Shown one piece after another: positions 24,134-31,965 of a stretch of DNA of 59,233 nucleotides (position 1 is the first letter of the stretch; each line of letters starts with the position of its first letter). A model generated the notes under the pieces. That model did no database searches. It was not told the origin of the DNA and was given only the letters and a program-made list of their open reading frames with translations. Source of the stretch: Bacteroidales bacterium (GTDB taxonomy: Bacteria; Bacteroidota; Bacteroidia; Bacteroidales; UBA932); NCBI GenBank assembly GCA_017651465.1, contig JAGCCX010000066.1, positions 1 through 59,233 of the forward strand, in the 5' to 3' direction. Both the position numbers and the translations under genes were made by a program.

Positions 24134-25681
24134 TTATACGCCCATAATAGCCTTCACAAGGAAGTATACCAGGGGGACGGTTATAGCAAATACACCTATG
24201 ATGTCGAGGACGACACCCGCCTTGATCATCTTGGTGATGGGTATGTAGCCGGAAGAATAGGTAATTGCATTCGGCGGCGTGGAAACCGGAAGCATAAAGG
24301 CCAGCGAGGTGCAAAGGGCCATCACTACGCAAACCGGCACGGGGCTGAAGCCCAGCGATACGGCAGTCGCGATGGCGATGGGTCCCATCAGGTTGGCGAC
24401 CGCGGTGTTGGAGGTGAGCTCCGACAGGAGGAGGGAAGTGACTGCGAACAGGGTGAGGAACAGATACTCCGACGGATGGCCGCCCAGGGCGCTGGTCAGC
24501 GACTCGCCGATCCACTTGGAAAGGCCGGTGGAGAATACCATTCCGCCTATTGCCAAACCGCCGCCGAACAGCAGCAGGGTGCCCCAGTCGACGCCCTTGA
24601 CTCCGTCTTTCCAGCTCAGGGTCATCTCGCCCTTCTTGATGTCGGTGGGCATCAGGAACAGTAGCAGACCGCCTATCATAGCGGCTATGGCCTCGGGGAA
24701 CAGCTTGTTGTAAGTCTTTAGTATGTCGGGATTTATAGCATCGGGAGCGATGCCCTGGATGGCGTTGAGTATGCCGGGGAATACCCACAGGACGACGGCG
24801 ACTATGAACGCTATGAGGGTGTTCTTCTGGGCGCGGGTCCATTTGCCCAATGCGTTCTTGTGCTCCTGGATGAACTCCTGGGCGCCGTCGATGTGCTTGA
24901 CGTCGGCGGGGAACATCTTCCAGAGCACGAAGTAAGTGACTATGAAGTAGAGGATCATTGCTATGAAGCCCCAGACCATCCAGTTGAAGAAGGTAATCTG
25001 AGGAGCTTCGGGAGCCAGCTCGCGGATGAACCCTATCATAATGATATTGGGAGGAGTACCGATGGGCGTGAGCACGCCGCCGATGGAGCAGGCGTACGCG
25101 GTCATCAGCATCAGGCCGGTGGCGTACTTATAGCTTCTCAGGTCGATTTCCTTGCCGTTGGCAGCCATCATCTCCCTTATGGCCTCGAGAAGACCGAGGG
25201 CGATAGGGAACATCATAGCGGCAGTGGCGGTGTTGCTGATCCACCCCGAGCAGAGCATACAGGCCAGTCCTATTGCCAGGAATATGCGGCGCGGCGAATC
25301 GCCCACCCATTTCATCGACATTATTCCATAGGCGATGCGCTTGTCGAGGCCGTTTACCATCATACCCTTGGCTATGAGGAAGCCGCCCATAAACAGGAAG
25401 ATCATAGGGTTGGCAAAAGCCTTGAACGCGTCGGCCGCCGGCACCACACCGAAAATTACGCACAGGGTGGGGCCGAGCAGGGAAGTGACGGGGATGGGAA
25501 CCGGCTCGCAAATCCACCAGAAGGCGACGAAGGTAACGATGGCCAGCAGCTTGTGAGCTTCCGGAGAAAGACCGGCAATGGGAGTTAAGTAAACCAAAAG
25601 GGCGCAGATGGGCCCCAGAATCGCTCCAACAATGTGTCTTTTGCGGTCAAAAGACGAATCTTGTTTTGCTTGAGGTTTCAT
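24134..25681 (-). CDS. DASS/SLC13-family sodium:dicarboxylate-type symporter
   Basis: 515 aa with about eleven to twelve membrane helices. The paired signature motifs of the divalent anion:Na+ symporter family are present: SNTATAAMMFP and TPIGTPPNIIM in the first half, TSNTAVANLMGP and PVSTPPNAITYSS in the second. These form the two Na+/substrate loops. The likely substrate is a C4-dicarboxylate, citrate or sulfate. It is followed at 14 bp by the nitroreductase gene. The 113 bp upstream up to the AraC gene contain a near -7 box (TTTATTTG) and the 30-bp repeat at 25769-25798. Confidence 0.9.
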   Translation of the reverse strand: MKPQAKQDSSFDRKRHIVGAILGPICALLVYLTPIAGLSPEAHKLLAIVTFVAFWWICEPVPIPVTSLLGPTLCVIFGVVPAADAFKAFANPMIFLFMGGFLIAKGMMVNGLDKRIAYGIMSMKWVGDSPRRIFLAIGLACMLCSGWISNTATAAMMFPIALGLLEAIREMMAANGKEIDLRSYKYATGLMLMTAYACSIGGVLTPIGTPPNIIMIGFIRELAPEAPQITFFNWMVWGFIAMILYFIVTYFVLWKMFPADVKHIDGAQEFIQEHKNALGKWTRAQKNTLIAFIVAVVLWVFPGILNAIQGIAPDAINPDILKTYNKLFPEAIAAMIGGLLLFLMPTDIKKGEMTLSWKDGVKGVDWGTLLLFGGGLAIGGMVFSTGLSKWIGESLTSALGGHPSEYLFLTLFAVTSLLLSELTSNTAVANLMGPIAIATAVSLGFSPVPVCVVMALCTSLAFMLPVSTPPNAITYSSGYIPITKMIKAGVVLDIIGVFAITVPLVYFLVKAIMGV

Positions 25682-25768
25682 ATGTCTTGTTCAACTTTGT
25701 ACAAAACGTTTATTTCGAACAAGAGACAAATAAAACAAAAGACGAGCGCGCAAGCAAGAGCGGACACG

Positions 25769-25798
25769 AATGCTAAATGATTCGGACACAATTGCTAA
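25769..25798. repeat. 30-bp direct repeat, copy A (overlaps AraC stop codon)
   Basis: Matches 26484-26513 at 24 of 30 positions, with blocks CTAAATG and CACAATTGCTAA identical and identical spacing. The two copies flank the membrane-anchored AraC gene. Within each, AATGCTAAA and AATTGCTAA look like half-sites, so these may be binding sites of the regulator. Confidence 0.65.
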
Positions 25799-26433
25799 CT
25801 ATTGCCTGAAAGCATTTTTTGGCGGTAGTCGGAAGGGGTTATTCCGTAGCGGGTCTTGAAGTCGGCGCAGAAGGTGCTGTTGTTTGAGAATCCCGATGAC
25901 TCGCCGACTGCCTTCACGCTGAGCTCTGGGAACGACGTGAGCAGCGAGCAGGCGTGCTCCAGGCGCAGGCTGCGGATAAATCCGGGCAGGGAGTGGAATT
26001 CGCTGCCTTTTGAAAATGCCGCCCCTATCCTGTGGGCCGATACCCCCAGGCGGCTGATCAGTCCCTGCCGATCCAGAAGGGGATTGAGGTAGAGCTGCTC
26101 CCGGCGTATAATGTCGCTAAGGTATTGGAACAATTCTTCGTCGTTCATAGCCGAAGGGCGCTTGGGAGGTGCCTGGAGGGTGCTCGGCGGCGTGGGCGGC
26201 TCCTGCGTCTGGGCGCTTGAGTTCTTGCGGAAACGGGGGGAGTGCGTGACCACTATGTAGATGAAAAAGGTCAGCGCCAGGATGCCCAGGAACCAGGTCA
26301 GCCCCACAATCCCCGATTGACCGGCGGTTGCGGGCGCTCCCTCGGCGGCCCCGAGTTCGCATACGGGAACGAATGCAAGTGCCAGCGCGCAGAGCGCAGG
26401 CAATCCCTCTGTATGTGAACGAAACACTCTCAT
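25795..26433 (-). CDS. Membrane-anchored AraC-family transcriptional regulator
   Basis: 212 aa from the ATG at 26433. The ATG at 26445 lies within the -7 box and is excluded. A signal-like N-terminal helix is followed by a short extracytoplasmic segment, a transmembrane helix (GIVGLTWFLGILALTFFIYI), a Pro-rich linker, and a C-terminal AraC helix-turn-helix domain (LISRLGVSAHRIGAAFSKGS ... AVGESSGFSNNSTFCADFKT). Probably the signal-input part is short, so a partner may supply the signal. It is flanked by the 30-bp repeats at 25769 and 26484, with similar motif copies upstream of its promoter. Confidence 0.82.
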   Translation of the reverse strand: MRVFRSHTEGLPALCALALAFVPVCELGAAEGAPATAGQSGIVGLTWFLGILALTFFIYIVVTHSPRFRKNSSAQTQEPPTPPSTLQAPPKRPSAMNDEELFQYLSDIIRREQLYLNPLLDRQGLISRLGVSAHRIGAAFSKGSEFHSLPGFIRSLRLEHACSLLTSFPELSVKAVGESSGFSNNSTFCADFKTRYGITPSDYRQKMLSGNS

Positions 26434-26442
26434 CCTTGAGCA

Positions 26443-26450
26443 CAAAAGTA
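26443..26450 (-). promoter_or_regulatory. Bacteroidetes -7 box for the AraC gene
   Basis: TACTTTTG on the minus strand, 9 bp before the ATG at 26433. Its position overlaps the upstream ATG at 26445 and so decides the start. Confidence 0.6.
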
Positions 26451-26470
26451 AAACAAATACTCATATAGTC

Positions 26471-26513
26471 AATTGCTTACACAAATCCTAAATGCTTATC
26501 CCACAATTGCTAA
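26471..26513. promoter_or_regulatory. Candidate operator cluster between AraC and NlpC/P60 genes
   Basis: Three similar motifs lie in a row: AATTGCTTAC (26471-26480), AATGCTTATC (26491-26500) and AATTGCTAAAC (26506-26516). They lie between the divergent promoters at 26443-26450 and 26586-26593. Two further copies of this motif type lie at 25769-25798, at the other end of the AraC gene. The core 26484-26513 is copy B of the 30-bp direct repeat. Confidence 0.5.
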
Positions 26514-26585
26514 ACGATTTGGATCCGCCTATTGTGGCTCCCGGGTGCGCTTAAAATGGCTATTTGCCGCTTAATGGTTTTTTAC

Positions 26586-26593
26586 TAAATTTG
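26586..26593 (+). promoter_or_regulatory. Bacteroidetes -7 box, leaderless arrangement, NlpC/P60 gene
   Basis: TAAATTTG with exactly 5 bp to the ATG at 26599, the same spacing as at 6494 and 14736. Confidence 0.65.
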
Positions 26594-26598
26594 CACCT

Positions 26599-27513
26599 AT
26601 GATACTGACTTCGATTCTGACGTGGGCGGTTGTGACTCTCTCGTCCGCTTTTATGAGGCAGAGCCCCGACTATGAGGCTCCTCTCGAGAACCAGATGCTA
26701 ATGGGAGCCCTGGTGCAGACCACCGGCGAGACTCACCGTTATTGGGTTAAGGTAACAGCCGAAGATTACACCGGCTGGGTCACCGAAATGAGCCTTCAAA
26801 CCCTCTCCGATGCCGAGAAGGATGCCTACCTTGAGGCTCCCAAATGGATATGTACCGCCGAATATGCTCGTGTACGCGAAAAGCCCTCGGAGCGCAGCGT
26901 GCCGCTGTGCGATTTTACGATGGGAAACATTGTGCGCAAGGCAGACGGCTGCAAGGACGGATGGGTCGAGCTTATACTGCCCGACGGCCGTATGGGCTGG
27001 GTGCTTTCGCATCAGGTGATGGATTTCCGCGCCTGGGCCACTAGCCGCAGCGGGCTGAACACCTCGGACGAAGTGGGCCGTTCCTTCTGCGCCCGTGAGG
27101 TCACTTCGCTCGCGTGCAGCTTTGTCGGCACTCCCTATATGTGGGGCGGCAACAGCATCAAGCACTTCGACTGCAGCGGGCTGGTCAAGTTCTGCTACTT
27201 TATGAACGGCATAATCCTTCCCCGCAACGGCAGGGAACAGATTTTTACCGGCGAGAGCGTCAAGGACGGCGAATGGAAGCCGGGCGACCTGCTGTTCTTC
27301 GGCACCAAGAAACCGTTGAAAGTCACCCACGTAGCATTGTACCTCGGAGATGGAAAGATAGTACATTCTTCGCAGAAGGTGCGCATCAATACCCTTACCG
27401 AATACGGCCGCGAGGTGGTGGGAGCTACCCGTGTCCTCGGCAACGTCGATTGCGGCAAGGGCATAAAATCAATAGTTAAGAGTCCGTATTACTTCCCTCA
27501 GTATGGCGACTAA
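26599..27513 (+). CDS. NlpC/P60 family peptidoglycan endopeptidase with SH3b-like domains
   Basis: 304 aa. Two SH3b-like modules lie at about residues 15-75 (YWVKVTAEDYTGWVTEMSL) and 90-155 (ARVREKPSERSVPLCDF ... GWVELILPDGRMGWVLSHQV). The catalytic NlpC/P60 domain follows with Cys192 in HFDCSGLVKFCY, His244 in VTHVALYLGDG, and His256 in KIVHSS. It cleaves peptide stems of peptidoglycan (gamma-D-Glu-diaminoacid bond in this family). The N-terminus is hydrophobic, probably an export signal. It overlaps radA by 11 bp. Confidence 0.88.
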   Translation: MILTSILTWAVVTLSSAFMRQSPDYEAPLENQMLMGALVQTTGETHRYWVKVTAEDYTGWVTEMSLQTLSDAEKDAYLEAPKWICTAEYARVREKPSERSVPLCDFTMGNIVRKADGCKDGWVELILPDGRMGWVLSHQVMDFRAWATSRSGLNTSDEVGRSFCAREVTSLACSFVGTPYMWGGNSIKHFDCSGLVKFCYFMNGIILPRNGREQIFTGESVKDGEWKPGDLLFFGTKKPLKVTHVALYLGDGKIVHSSQKVRINTLTEYGREVVGATRVLGNVDCGKGIKSIVKSPYYFPQYGD

Positions 27514-28879
27514 GGCAAAGACCCTCTGGTACTGCACCAGTTGCGGAAACGAGAGTCCCAAGTGGATGGGACGCTGCCCCGCCTGCGGGGAGTGGAACAC
27601 TATGGTGGAGGCTCCGGTCGAGGCCGCCAAGTCATCCGGGAGCAAGGGCTCGCAGAGGGCAGCGGCAAGTGACCGTAAACCCCGGAGGCTGGGCGAGATA
27701 GATCTCTCGTCCGAGCCCCGTCTGGTACTTGGTGTGGCCGAGCTCGACCGGCTGCTGGGAGGGGGAGTTGTCCCGGGGTCACTTATACTTATAGGAGGTG
27801 AGCCCGGCATAGGCAAATCGACTCTCAGCCTCCAGGTGCCTCTCGGCTGCCCGTCGCTCATTACCCTCTACGTTACCGGAGAGGAGAGCGAGAGGCAGGT
27901 GCGTATGCGCGCCGAGCGCCTTTCGCCGGGCGGCATTCCGGAAAGCTGCCTGATTTACTGCGAGACGCAGATCGAGGCGGTGCTCGCCCAGGCGCGTGAA
28001 ATCAAGCCCGACCTGATGATAGTCGATTCGGTGCAGACAATGTACACAGATACCCTTGATTCGACTCCGGGTTCGGTAAGCCAGATCAAAGAGGTGGCCG
28101 CCCTCCTGCTGCGATTTGCCAAAGACAGCGGCGTGCCCGTTATTCTCATAGGTCACATCACCAAGGACGGATACATCGCCGGCCCCAAGATCCTGGAGCA
28201 TATTGTGGACGTAGTGCTGCAGTTCGAGGGCGAGAACAGGGGCTCGTACCGTCTCCTAAGGAGTATCAAGAACCGCTTTGGAAGCACTTCCGAGCTGGCT
28301 GTGTTCGAAATGACCGGCAAGGGCCTGAGGGAGGTGCCCAATCCTTCCGAGATGCTCATACCTATGCACGAAGAGGGCCTGAGCGGAACGGCCATTTCGG
28401 CAATGCTTGACGGTACCAGGCCGCTTCTTTTTGAGGTGCAGGCCCTGGTGTCGTCGGCTGCTTATGGCACCGCGCAGCGCAGCGCCACCGGTTTTGACGT
28501 AAGGCGCCTGAATATGCTCCTGGCGGTGCTCGAAAAGAGGGCTGGCTTCCACCTGAGCGCCAAAGATGTGTTCCTGAATATGGCCGGGGGCCTCAAGGTC
28601 AGCGATCCCGCCTGCGACCTTGCGGTGATTGCGGCAGTGCTCTCGTCGAATTTCGACTACGCCCTGCCCCTCGACTGCTGTTTTGCCGGCGAGGTCGGCC
28701 TTAGCGGCGAGATACGCCCGGTAGGCCAGACCGACCGCCGCATAGCCGAGGCCGCTCGTCTTGGCTTCAAAAAGATATTCGTGAGTTCTTATTCCGCCCA
28801 GGACACTCCCGCGCCCTCCGGTATCAAGGTGATAAAAGTAGCCGACGTTCCCGAGCTGGTCAAAGCCCTGTTCCGCTAA
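27503..28879 (+). CDS. radA: DNA repair protein RadA
   Basis: 458 aa. The N-terminal zinc finger is WYCTSCGNESPKWMGRCPACG with four cysteines. The RecA-like core has Walker A GGEPGIGKST (98-107), the RadA-specific KNRFG (256-260), and a Lon-like C-terminal domain with FAGEVGLSGEIRPVGQ. It promotes branch migration in recombination repair. It starts inside the NlpC/P60 gene (11-bp overlap) and ends 4 bp before the palindromic repeat at 28884, which may act as its terminator. Confidence 0.95.
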   Translation: MATKAKTLWYCTSCGNESPKWMGRCPACGEWNTMVEAPVEAAKSSGSKGSQRAAASDRKPRRLGEIDLSSEPRLVLGVAELDRLLGGGVVPGSLILIGGEPGIGKSTLSLQVPLGCPSLITLYVTGEESERQVRMRAERLSPGGIPESCLIYCETQIEAVLAQAREIKPDLMIVDSVQTMYTDTLDSTPGSVSQIKEVAALLLRFAKDSGVPVILIGHITKDGYIAGPKILEHIVDVVLQFEGENRGSYRLLRSIKNRFGSTSELAVFEMTGKGLREVPNPSEMLIPMHEEGLSGTAISAMLDGTRPLLFEVQALVSSAAYGTAQRSATGFDVRRLNMLLAVLEKRAGFHLSAKDVFLNMAGGLKVSDPACDLAVIAAVLSSNFDYALPLDCCFAGEVGLSGEIRPVGQTDRRIAEAARLGFKKIFVSSYSAQDTPAPSGIKVIKVADVPELVKALFR

Positions 28880-28883
28880 GTTT

Positions 28884-29009
28884 TTTCAGTAAGTAATAAA
28901 GCAGTAATCACCCGTATAAGCCAGTTGGTGCTGTAATCCCCCGGACAAAACCATTGGATTACGGCACCAACTCGTTTCTAATGCCCTTTTGTGCAGTATA
29001 GCTTACTGA
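28884..29009. repeat. Palindromic repeat unit, left copy of HUH element
   Basis: The core at 28886-29009 is 124 bp and matches 29957-30080 at 122 positions; both differences lie in the hairpin loop. Outer inverted ends are TCAGTAAG and CTTACTGA. The inner stem is AGTTGGTGCTGTAATCC pairing with GGATTACGGCACCAACT, 17 bp with one G-T wobble. It lies directly after the radA stop. Confidence 0.95.
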
Positions 29010-29051
29010 GTGACTTGTCATTCAGCTAATGCGACATATCAAAAAAAGCCT

Positions 29052-29059
29052 TATATTTG
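29052..29059 (+). promoter_or_regulatory. Bacteroidetes -7 box for the HUH transposase gene
   Basis: TATATTTG, 12 bp upstream of the ATG at 29072. The in-frame TTG at 29057 lies inside this box and is rejected as start. Confidence 0.6.
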
Positions 29060-29071
29060 GAAAAAACAACT

Positions 29072-29944
29072 ATGAAAAACGACCAATCTTACTTTCACGT
29101 TTATTCTGACGGCAAAAAGGCCGATATCCCATTCGGTACAGATGAGCTTAAAGTCTTTGCGGTTAACTCGATAGCTATAGTGGCTTTCCAAGTGGGCGCC
29201 GTCGTTTTATGCTATGATATAAACGAAACCCACTTGCATGTAGTTATCCGCGCAAGTCCTGAGGCGGCACAAAAGTTTCGTGCCAAACTAACAATAAGAA
29301 TATGCTGTCATTATTCAAAGTTCGGTTTGAAAGAACACTTAGGAAAGGGATTCTTTCTTGCCTGTGATCCTATTAGCGACCGGGATGAGTTGCTTCAAAA
29401 AATAATCTATACTTTTAGGAACTGCCTGGATTTTTATCGGAAGACTCCCTGGAATTATAAATGGGGCGTGGGTAACTTATACTTTTGTGAGCGCTCTGAT
29501 TTGCCTTCAGGATTACGCATAGGAGACCTCTCGAGACGCTCGCAGATGGCATTGTTACATACTTATGAGGTTTTGCCTCAAGATTGGGAGTATAACCAGG
29601 ACGGGATGCTGTTGCCAAAGTGCTTTGTGGATTATGAAGAAGTTGAACGATTATTCATTACACCACGTGCTTTTCTGGCTTTTTTGTTCGTCAGGAAAGA
29701 AGACGAGCAGCAAATGAAAATGCAATTCAGCTCTAGATATATCCAAGAAAGAAACCTCGAAGAACTGCGCAGCAGAGGTAACAAACTATGTAACAGCTAT
29801 TTTGGTAAGTATCTCAAAGCGGCTTGCTTTGAAGAAAGAATAAAAGTGGCGGCGAAAATGCTGAAGGAGGGATCGGGAGTCAAGTCGGAGAGCCTTGCAA
29901 AAGCACTGTATCTCAAAAAAGAGGACTTGTTTAAACTACTTTGA
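29072..29944 (+). CDS. Y1 (HUH) transposase, REP-associated/IS200-like type
   Basis: 290 aa from the ATG at 29072. The HUH motif is THLHVVI with His54 and His56 (YDINETHLHVVIRAS); the usual nucleophile position is Tyr113 in IIYTFRNCLDF, equivalent to the YIxxNP region of RAYT proteins. The N-terminal YFHVYSDG strand also fits the family. About 150 further residues follow, helical and basic, ending in a possible helix-turn-helix (KSESLAKALYLKKEDLFKLL) that could bind the repeat. Such enzymes nick and rejoin single-stranded DNA at hairpins. Composition is markedly AT-richer than radA and smpB, which suggests acquisition from outside. The catalytic residues are assigned by motif only. Confidence 0.8.
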   Translation: MKNDQSYFHVYSDGKKADIPFGTDELKVFAVNSIAIVAFQVGAVVLCYDINETHLHVVIRASPEAAQKFRAKLTIRICCHYSKFGLKEHLGKGFFLACDPISDRDELLQKIIYTFRNCLDFYRKTPWNYKWGVGNLYFCERSDLPSGLRIGDLSRRSQMALLHTYEVLPQDWEYNQDGMLLPKCFVDYEEVERLFITPRAFLAFLFVRKEDEQQMKMQFSSRYIQERNLEELRSRGNKLCNSYFGKYLKAACFEERIKVAAKMLKEGSGVKSESLAKALYLKKEDLFKLL

Positions 29945-29954
29945 TTGGATGTTG

Positions 29955-30080
29955 TTTCAGTAAGTAATAAAGCAGTAATCACCCGTATAAGCCAGTTGGT
30001 GCTGTAATCCCCCGGTCAAAACTATTGGATTACGGCACCAACTCGTTTCTAATGCCCTTTTGTGCAGTATAGCTTACTGA
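29955..30080. repeat. Palindromic repeat unit, right copy of HUH element
   Basis: Core 29957-30080, 124 bp. Same orientation as the left copy. Differences from it are A to T and C to T, both in the loop between the 17-bp stem arms. It ends 10 bp before the smpB stop, so it may also terminate smpB transcription. Confidence 0.95.
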
Positions 30081-30090
30081 ACAACCATAC

Positions 30091-30552
30091 CTAACCGCGC
30101 TCCATCTCGCGCCGGATGTCTTTTTCGCGTATGGTGGCGCGTTTGTCGTATTCTTTTTTACCGCGGGCAAGTGCTATATGCAGCTTGGCGAAGCCGTTTT
30201 CGGCTATGTAGGCGCGTACCGCCACTATGGTGAGGCCTTTGGTCTTGGTAGCCTGCTCAAGGTGCCTGAGTTCACGCTTGGTGAGCAGCAGCTTGCGGTC
30301 CCTGGCCGGCTCGTGGCTGCCCCATTTGGACGCCCAGAAGTAGGTGGAGATATTCATCCCTTTGACGTAGAGCTCGCCGCCGTAAAAATAGCACCAGGCG
30401 TCGGCCAGAGAGGCTTTTCCGGCTCTCAGCGACTTGATTTCCGTGCCCACCAGCACAATGCCGGCGTCGTACTGCTCCAAAAACTCGTAGTCGTACGATG
30501 CCCGCTTGTTGCTGATCTGCACGCGGTGCTGTTTTTCTTTGCGGGAACTCAT
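30091..30552 (-). CDS. smpB: SsrA-binding protein SmpB
   Basis: 153 aa. Binds tmRNA and delivers it to stalled ribosomes in trans-translation. The family features are KRASYDYEFLEQYDAGIVLV, GTEIKSLRAGKASLADAWCY and KLHIALARGKKEYDKRATIR near the C-terminal tail. Its ATG overlaps the metK stop by 4 nt, so smpB is cotranscribed with metK. No ssrA gene is seen in the window. Confidence 0.95.
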   Translation of the reverse strand: MSSRKEKQHRVQISNKRASYDYEFLEQYDAGIVLVGTEIKSLRAGKASLADAWCYFYGGELYVKGMNISTYFWASKWGSHEPARDRKLLLTKRELRHLEQATKTKGLTIVAVRAYIAENGFAKLHIALARGKKEYDKRATIREKDIRREMERG

Positions 30553-31793
30553 AGGCCGAATGCTCGTTTGAGCTCGTCCACGCGGTCAAGCAGCTCCCAG
30601 CCGAAGAACTGGACTTCTTTCTCCTCTCCCTGGATCTTGACCTTTGCGCGGTAAGGCTTGCGTCCCACGTGCCCGTAGGCGGCGGTGGGGGAGAATATGG
30701 GGTTCTTGAGGCCGAACCGGCGTACGATGGCGGCTGGGTGGAGGTCGAAAAGCTCGCGTACCTTGGACGCTATAAATCCGTCTCCGCCCTCTACGTGCGA
30801 ACTGCCGTAAGTCTCGACGAATACGCTCACGGGTTCGGCCACGCCAATGGCGTAGGCTATCTGAACGAGGCATTCGTCGCACACTCCGGCGGCTACGAGG
30901 TTCTTGGCGATGTGGCGCGCAGCATAGGCTCCGCTGCGGTCAACCTTAGAGGAGTCCTTGCCGGAAAATGCGCCGCCGCCGTGGGCTCCCCGGCCTCCGT
31001 AAGTATCCACCACGATCTTGCGTCCGGTAAGGCCGGTGTCTCCGGCGGGGCCGCCTATGACGAACTTGCCGGTGGGGTTGACGTGCAGTATCCAGTCGCC
31101 CTTGAACAGCGCTGCGGTGCGCTCCGGCAGCGAGGCGACGAGCCTGGGTATCACTATGTTGCGAATGTCGGATTCAATTCGCTGATGCATCTGCTCGTCG
31201 GTGCCGAACTCGTCGTGCTGCGTACTCACTACAATAGTATGTACACGCACGGGATGATGATGCGAAGAGAACTCCACGGTGAACTGCGCCTTGGCGTCCG
31301 GCCTCAGGTAGGGCATTACCCCCGGCTCGTTGTGGCGGATGTCCGACAGCACCTGCAGCAGGCGGTGCGAGAGCGAGAGGGCTAGGGGCATATAGTCTTC
31401 GGTGTCGCGGCTGGCATAGCCGAACATCATACCCTGGTCGCCGGCGCCCTGTTCTTCCTCGCTGGCACGTACCACGCCGCGGTTGATGTCGGCGCTCTGC
31501 TCGTGAATGGTGCTGATGACTCCGCAACTGGCTGCGTCAAAGCCATATTCGGCCTTGGTGTAACCTATGCGGGCGATGGTGCGGCGCACCGTCTCCTGGA
31601 TATCCACGTAGGCATTGTCGGAGCGTACTTCACCGCCCACGATTACCAGACCGGCTGTGCAGAAAGTCTCGCAGGCTACTTTTGAATCGGGGTCCTGCGA
31701 CAGGAATTCGTCCAGGATGGCGTCGGAAATTTGGTCGGCCACTTTGTCGGGGTGGCCCTCGGAGACAGACTCCGATGTGAACAAATAATTCAT
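30549..31793 (-). CDS. metK: S-adenosylmethionine synthase
   Basis: 414 aa from the ATG at 31793 (MNYLFTSESVSEGHPDKVAD). The frame continues 12 codons upstream through the riboswitch-like leader, but SESVSEGHPDK is the normal N-terminus. Other family motifs: GAGDQGMMFGYA and GGRGAHGGGAFSGKDSSKVD. It makes S-adenosylmethionine from methionine and ATP. The leader 31794-31843 looks like a SAM-II riboswitch, so feedback on translation is likely. smpB follows with an ATGA overlap. Confidence 0.95.
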   Translation of the reverse strand: MNYLFTSESVSEGHPDKVADQISDAILDEFLSQDPDSKVACETFCTAGLVIVGGEVRSDNAYVDIQETVRRTIARIGYTKAEYGFDAASCGVISTIHEQSADINRGVVRASEEEQGAGDQGMMFGYASRDTEDYMPLALSLSHRLLQVLSDIRHNEPGVMPYLRPDAKAQFTVEFSSHHHPVRVHTIVVSTQHDEFGTDEQMHQRIESDIRNIVIPRLVASLPERTAALFKGDWILHVNPTGKFVIGGPAGDTGLTGRKIVVDTYGGRGAHGGGAFSGKDSSKVDRSGAYAARHIAKNLVAAGVCDECLVQIAYAIGVAEPVSVFVETYGSSHVEGGDGFIASKVRELFDLHPAAIVRRFGLKNPIFSPTAAYGHVGRKPYRAKVKIQGEEKEVQFFGWELLDRVDELKRAFGL

Positions 31794-31843
31794 TTTAGCA
31801 TTTTTTAGAGCGAGGTTGCAAGCAGGCAAATCTTTCCTCGCAG
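31794..31843 (-). ncRNA. Candidate SAM-II riboswitch in the metK leader
   Basis: On the minus strand the leader has GCGAGG (31841-31836), a 20-nt loop containing GATTT then CTTGCAA, then CCTCGC (31815-31810), and after it an A-rich segment and ATGCTAAA directly before the metK ATG. The order stem, loop with GAUUU and UUGCAA, stem partner, A-rich linker and GCUAAA is the layout of SAM-II (metA) riboswitches, an H-type pseudoknot. The fit to a SAM-synthesis gene supports this. I could not check the pseudoknot by computation. Confidence 0.6.
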
Positions 31844-31854
31844 GTTATTGGGCG

Positions 31855-31862
31855 CAAAGATA
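31855..31862 (-). promoter_or_regulatory. Bacteroidetes -7 box for metK-smpB
   Basis: TATCTTTG on the minus strand. Transcription would begin near 31850, so the ~57-nt leader contains just the candidate SAM-II riboswitch. Confidence 0.6.
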
Positions 31863-31919
31863 GATAAAAAATGTTAACAATTTGTCAAAATCTTAGTTGT
31901 AAGAGATTTTTTCTTGAAC

Positions 31920-31927
31920 TACCTTTG
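31920..31927 (+). promoter_or_regulatory. Bacteroidetes -7 box for the nucleic-acid locus
   Basis: TACCTTTG with a TTG at 31896-31898 about 21 bp upstream as -33 element. The leader before the ATG at 31966 would be about 33 nt. Confidence 0.6.
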
Positions 31928-31965
31928 CACCATAAAAATAAAAACAAAACGTTACTTTTTATTTT

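Larger units (their letters stand above)
28884..30080. mobile_element. HUH (Y1) transposase element bounded by 124-bp palindromic repeats
   Basis: About 1.2 kb between convergent radA and smpB: left repeat, a 290-aa Y1 transposase gene with its own promoter, right repeat. The base composition is clearly AT-richer than its neighbours. The element resembles REP-associated tyrosine transposase (RAYT) units, in which the transposase gene is bracketed by REP palindromes, but the flanks are direct repeats of one compound palindrome. No target-site duplication is obvious. Confidence 0.8.

Noticed and set aside
28884-30080. Toxin-antitoxin, CRISPR or diversity-generating retroelement
   Set aside because: The repeats are two only and palindromic, with no regular spacers, no reverse transcriptase and no cas gene. 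The gene has HUH motifs, so a transposase-like element fits best.
30091-31800. A tmRNA (ssrA) gene near smpB
   Set aside because: No tRNA-like ends or tag sequence seen in the surrounding non-coding DNA; the intergenic spaces are too short.
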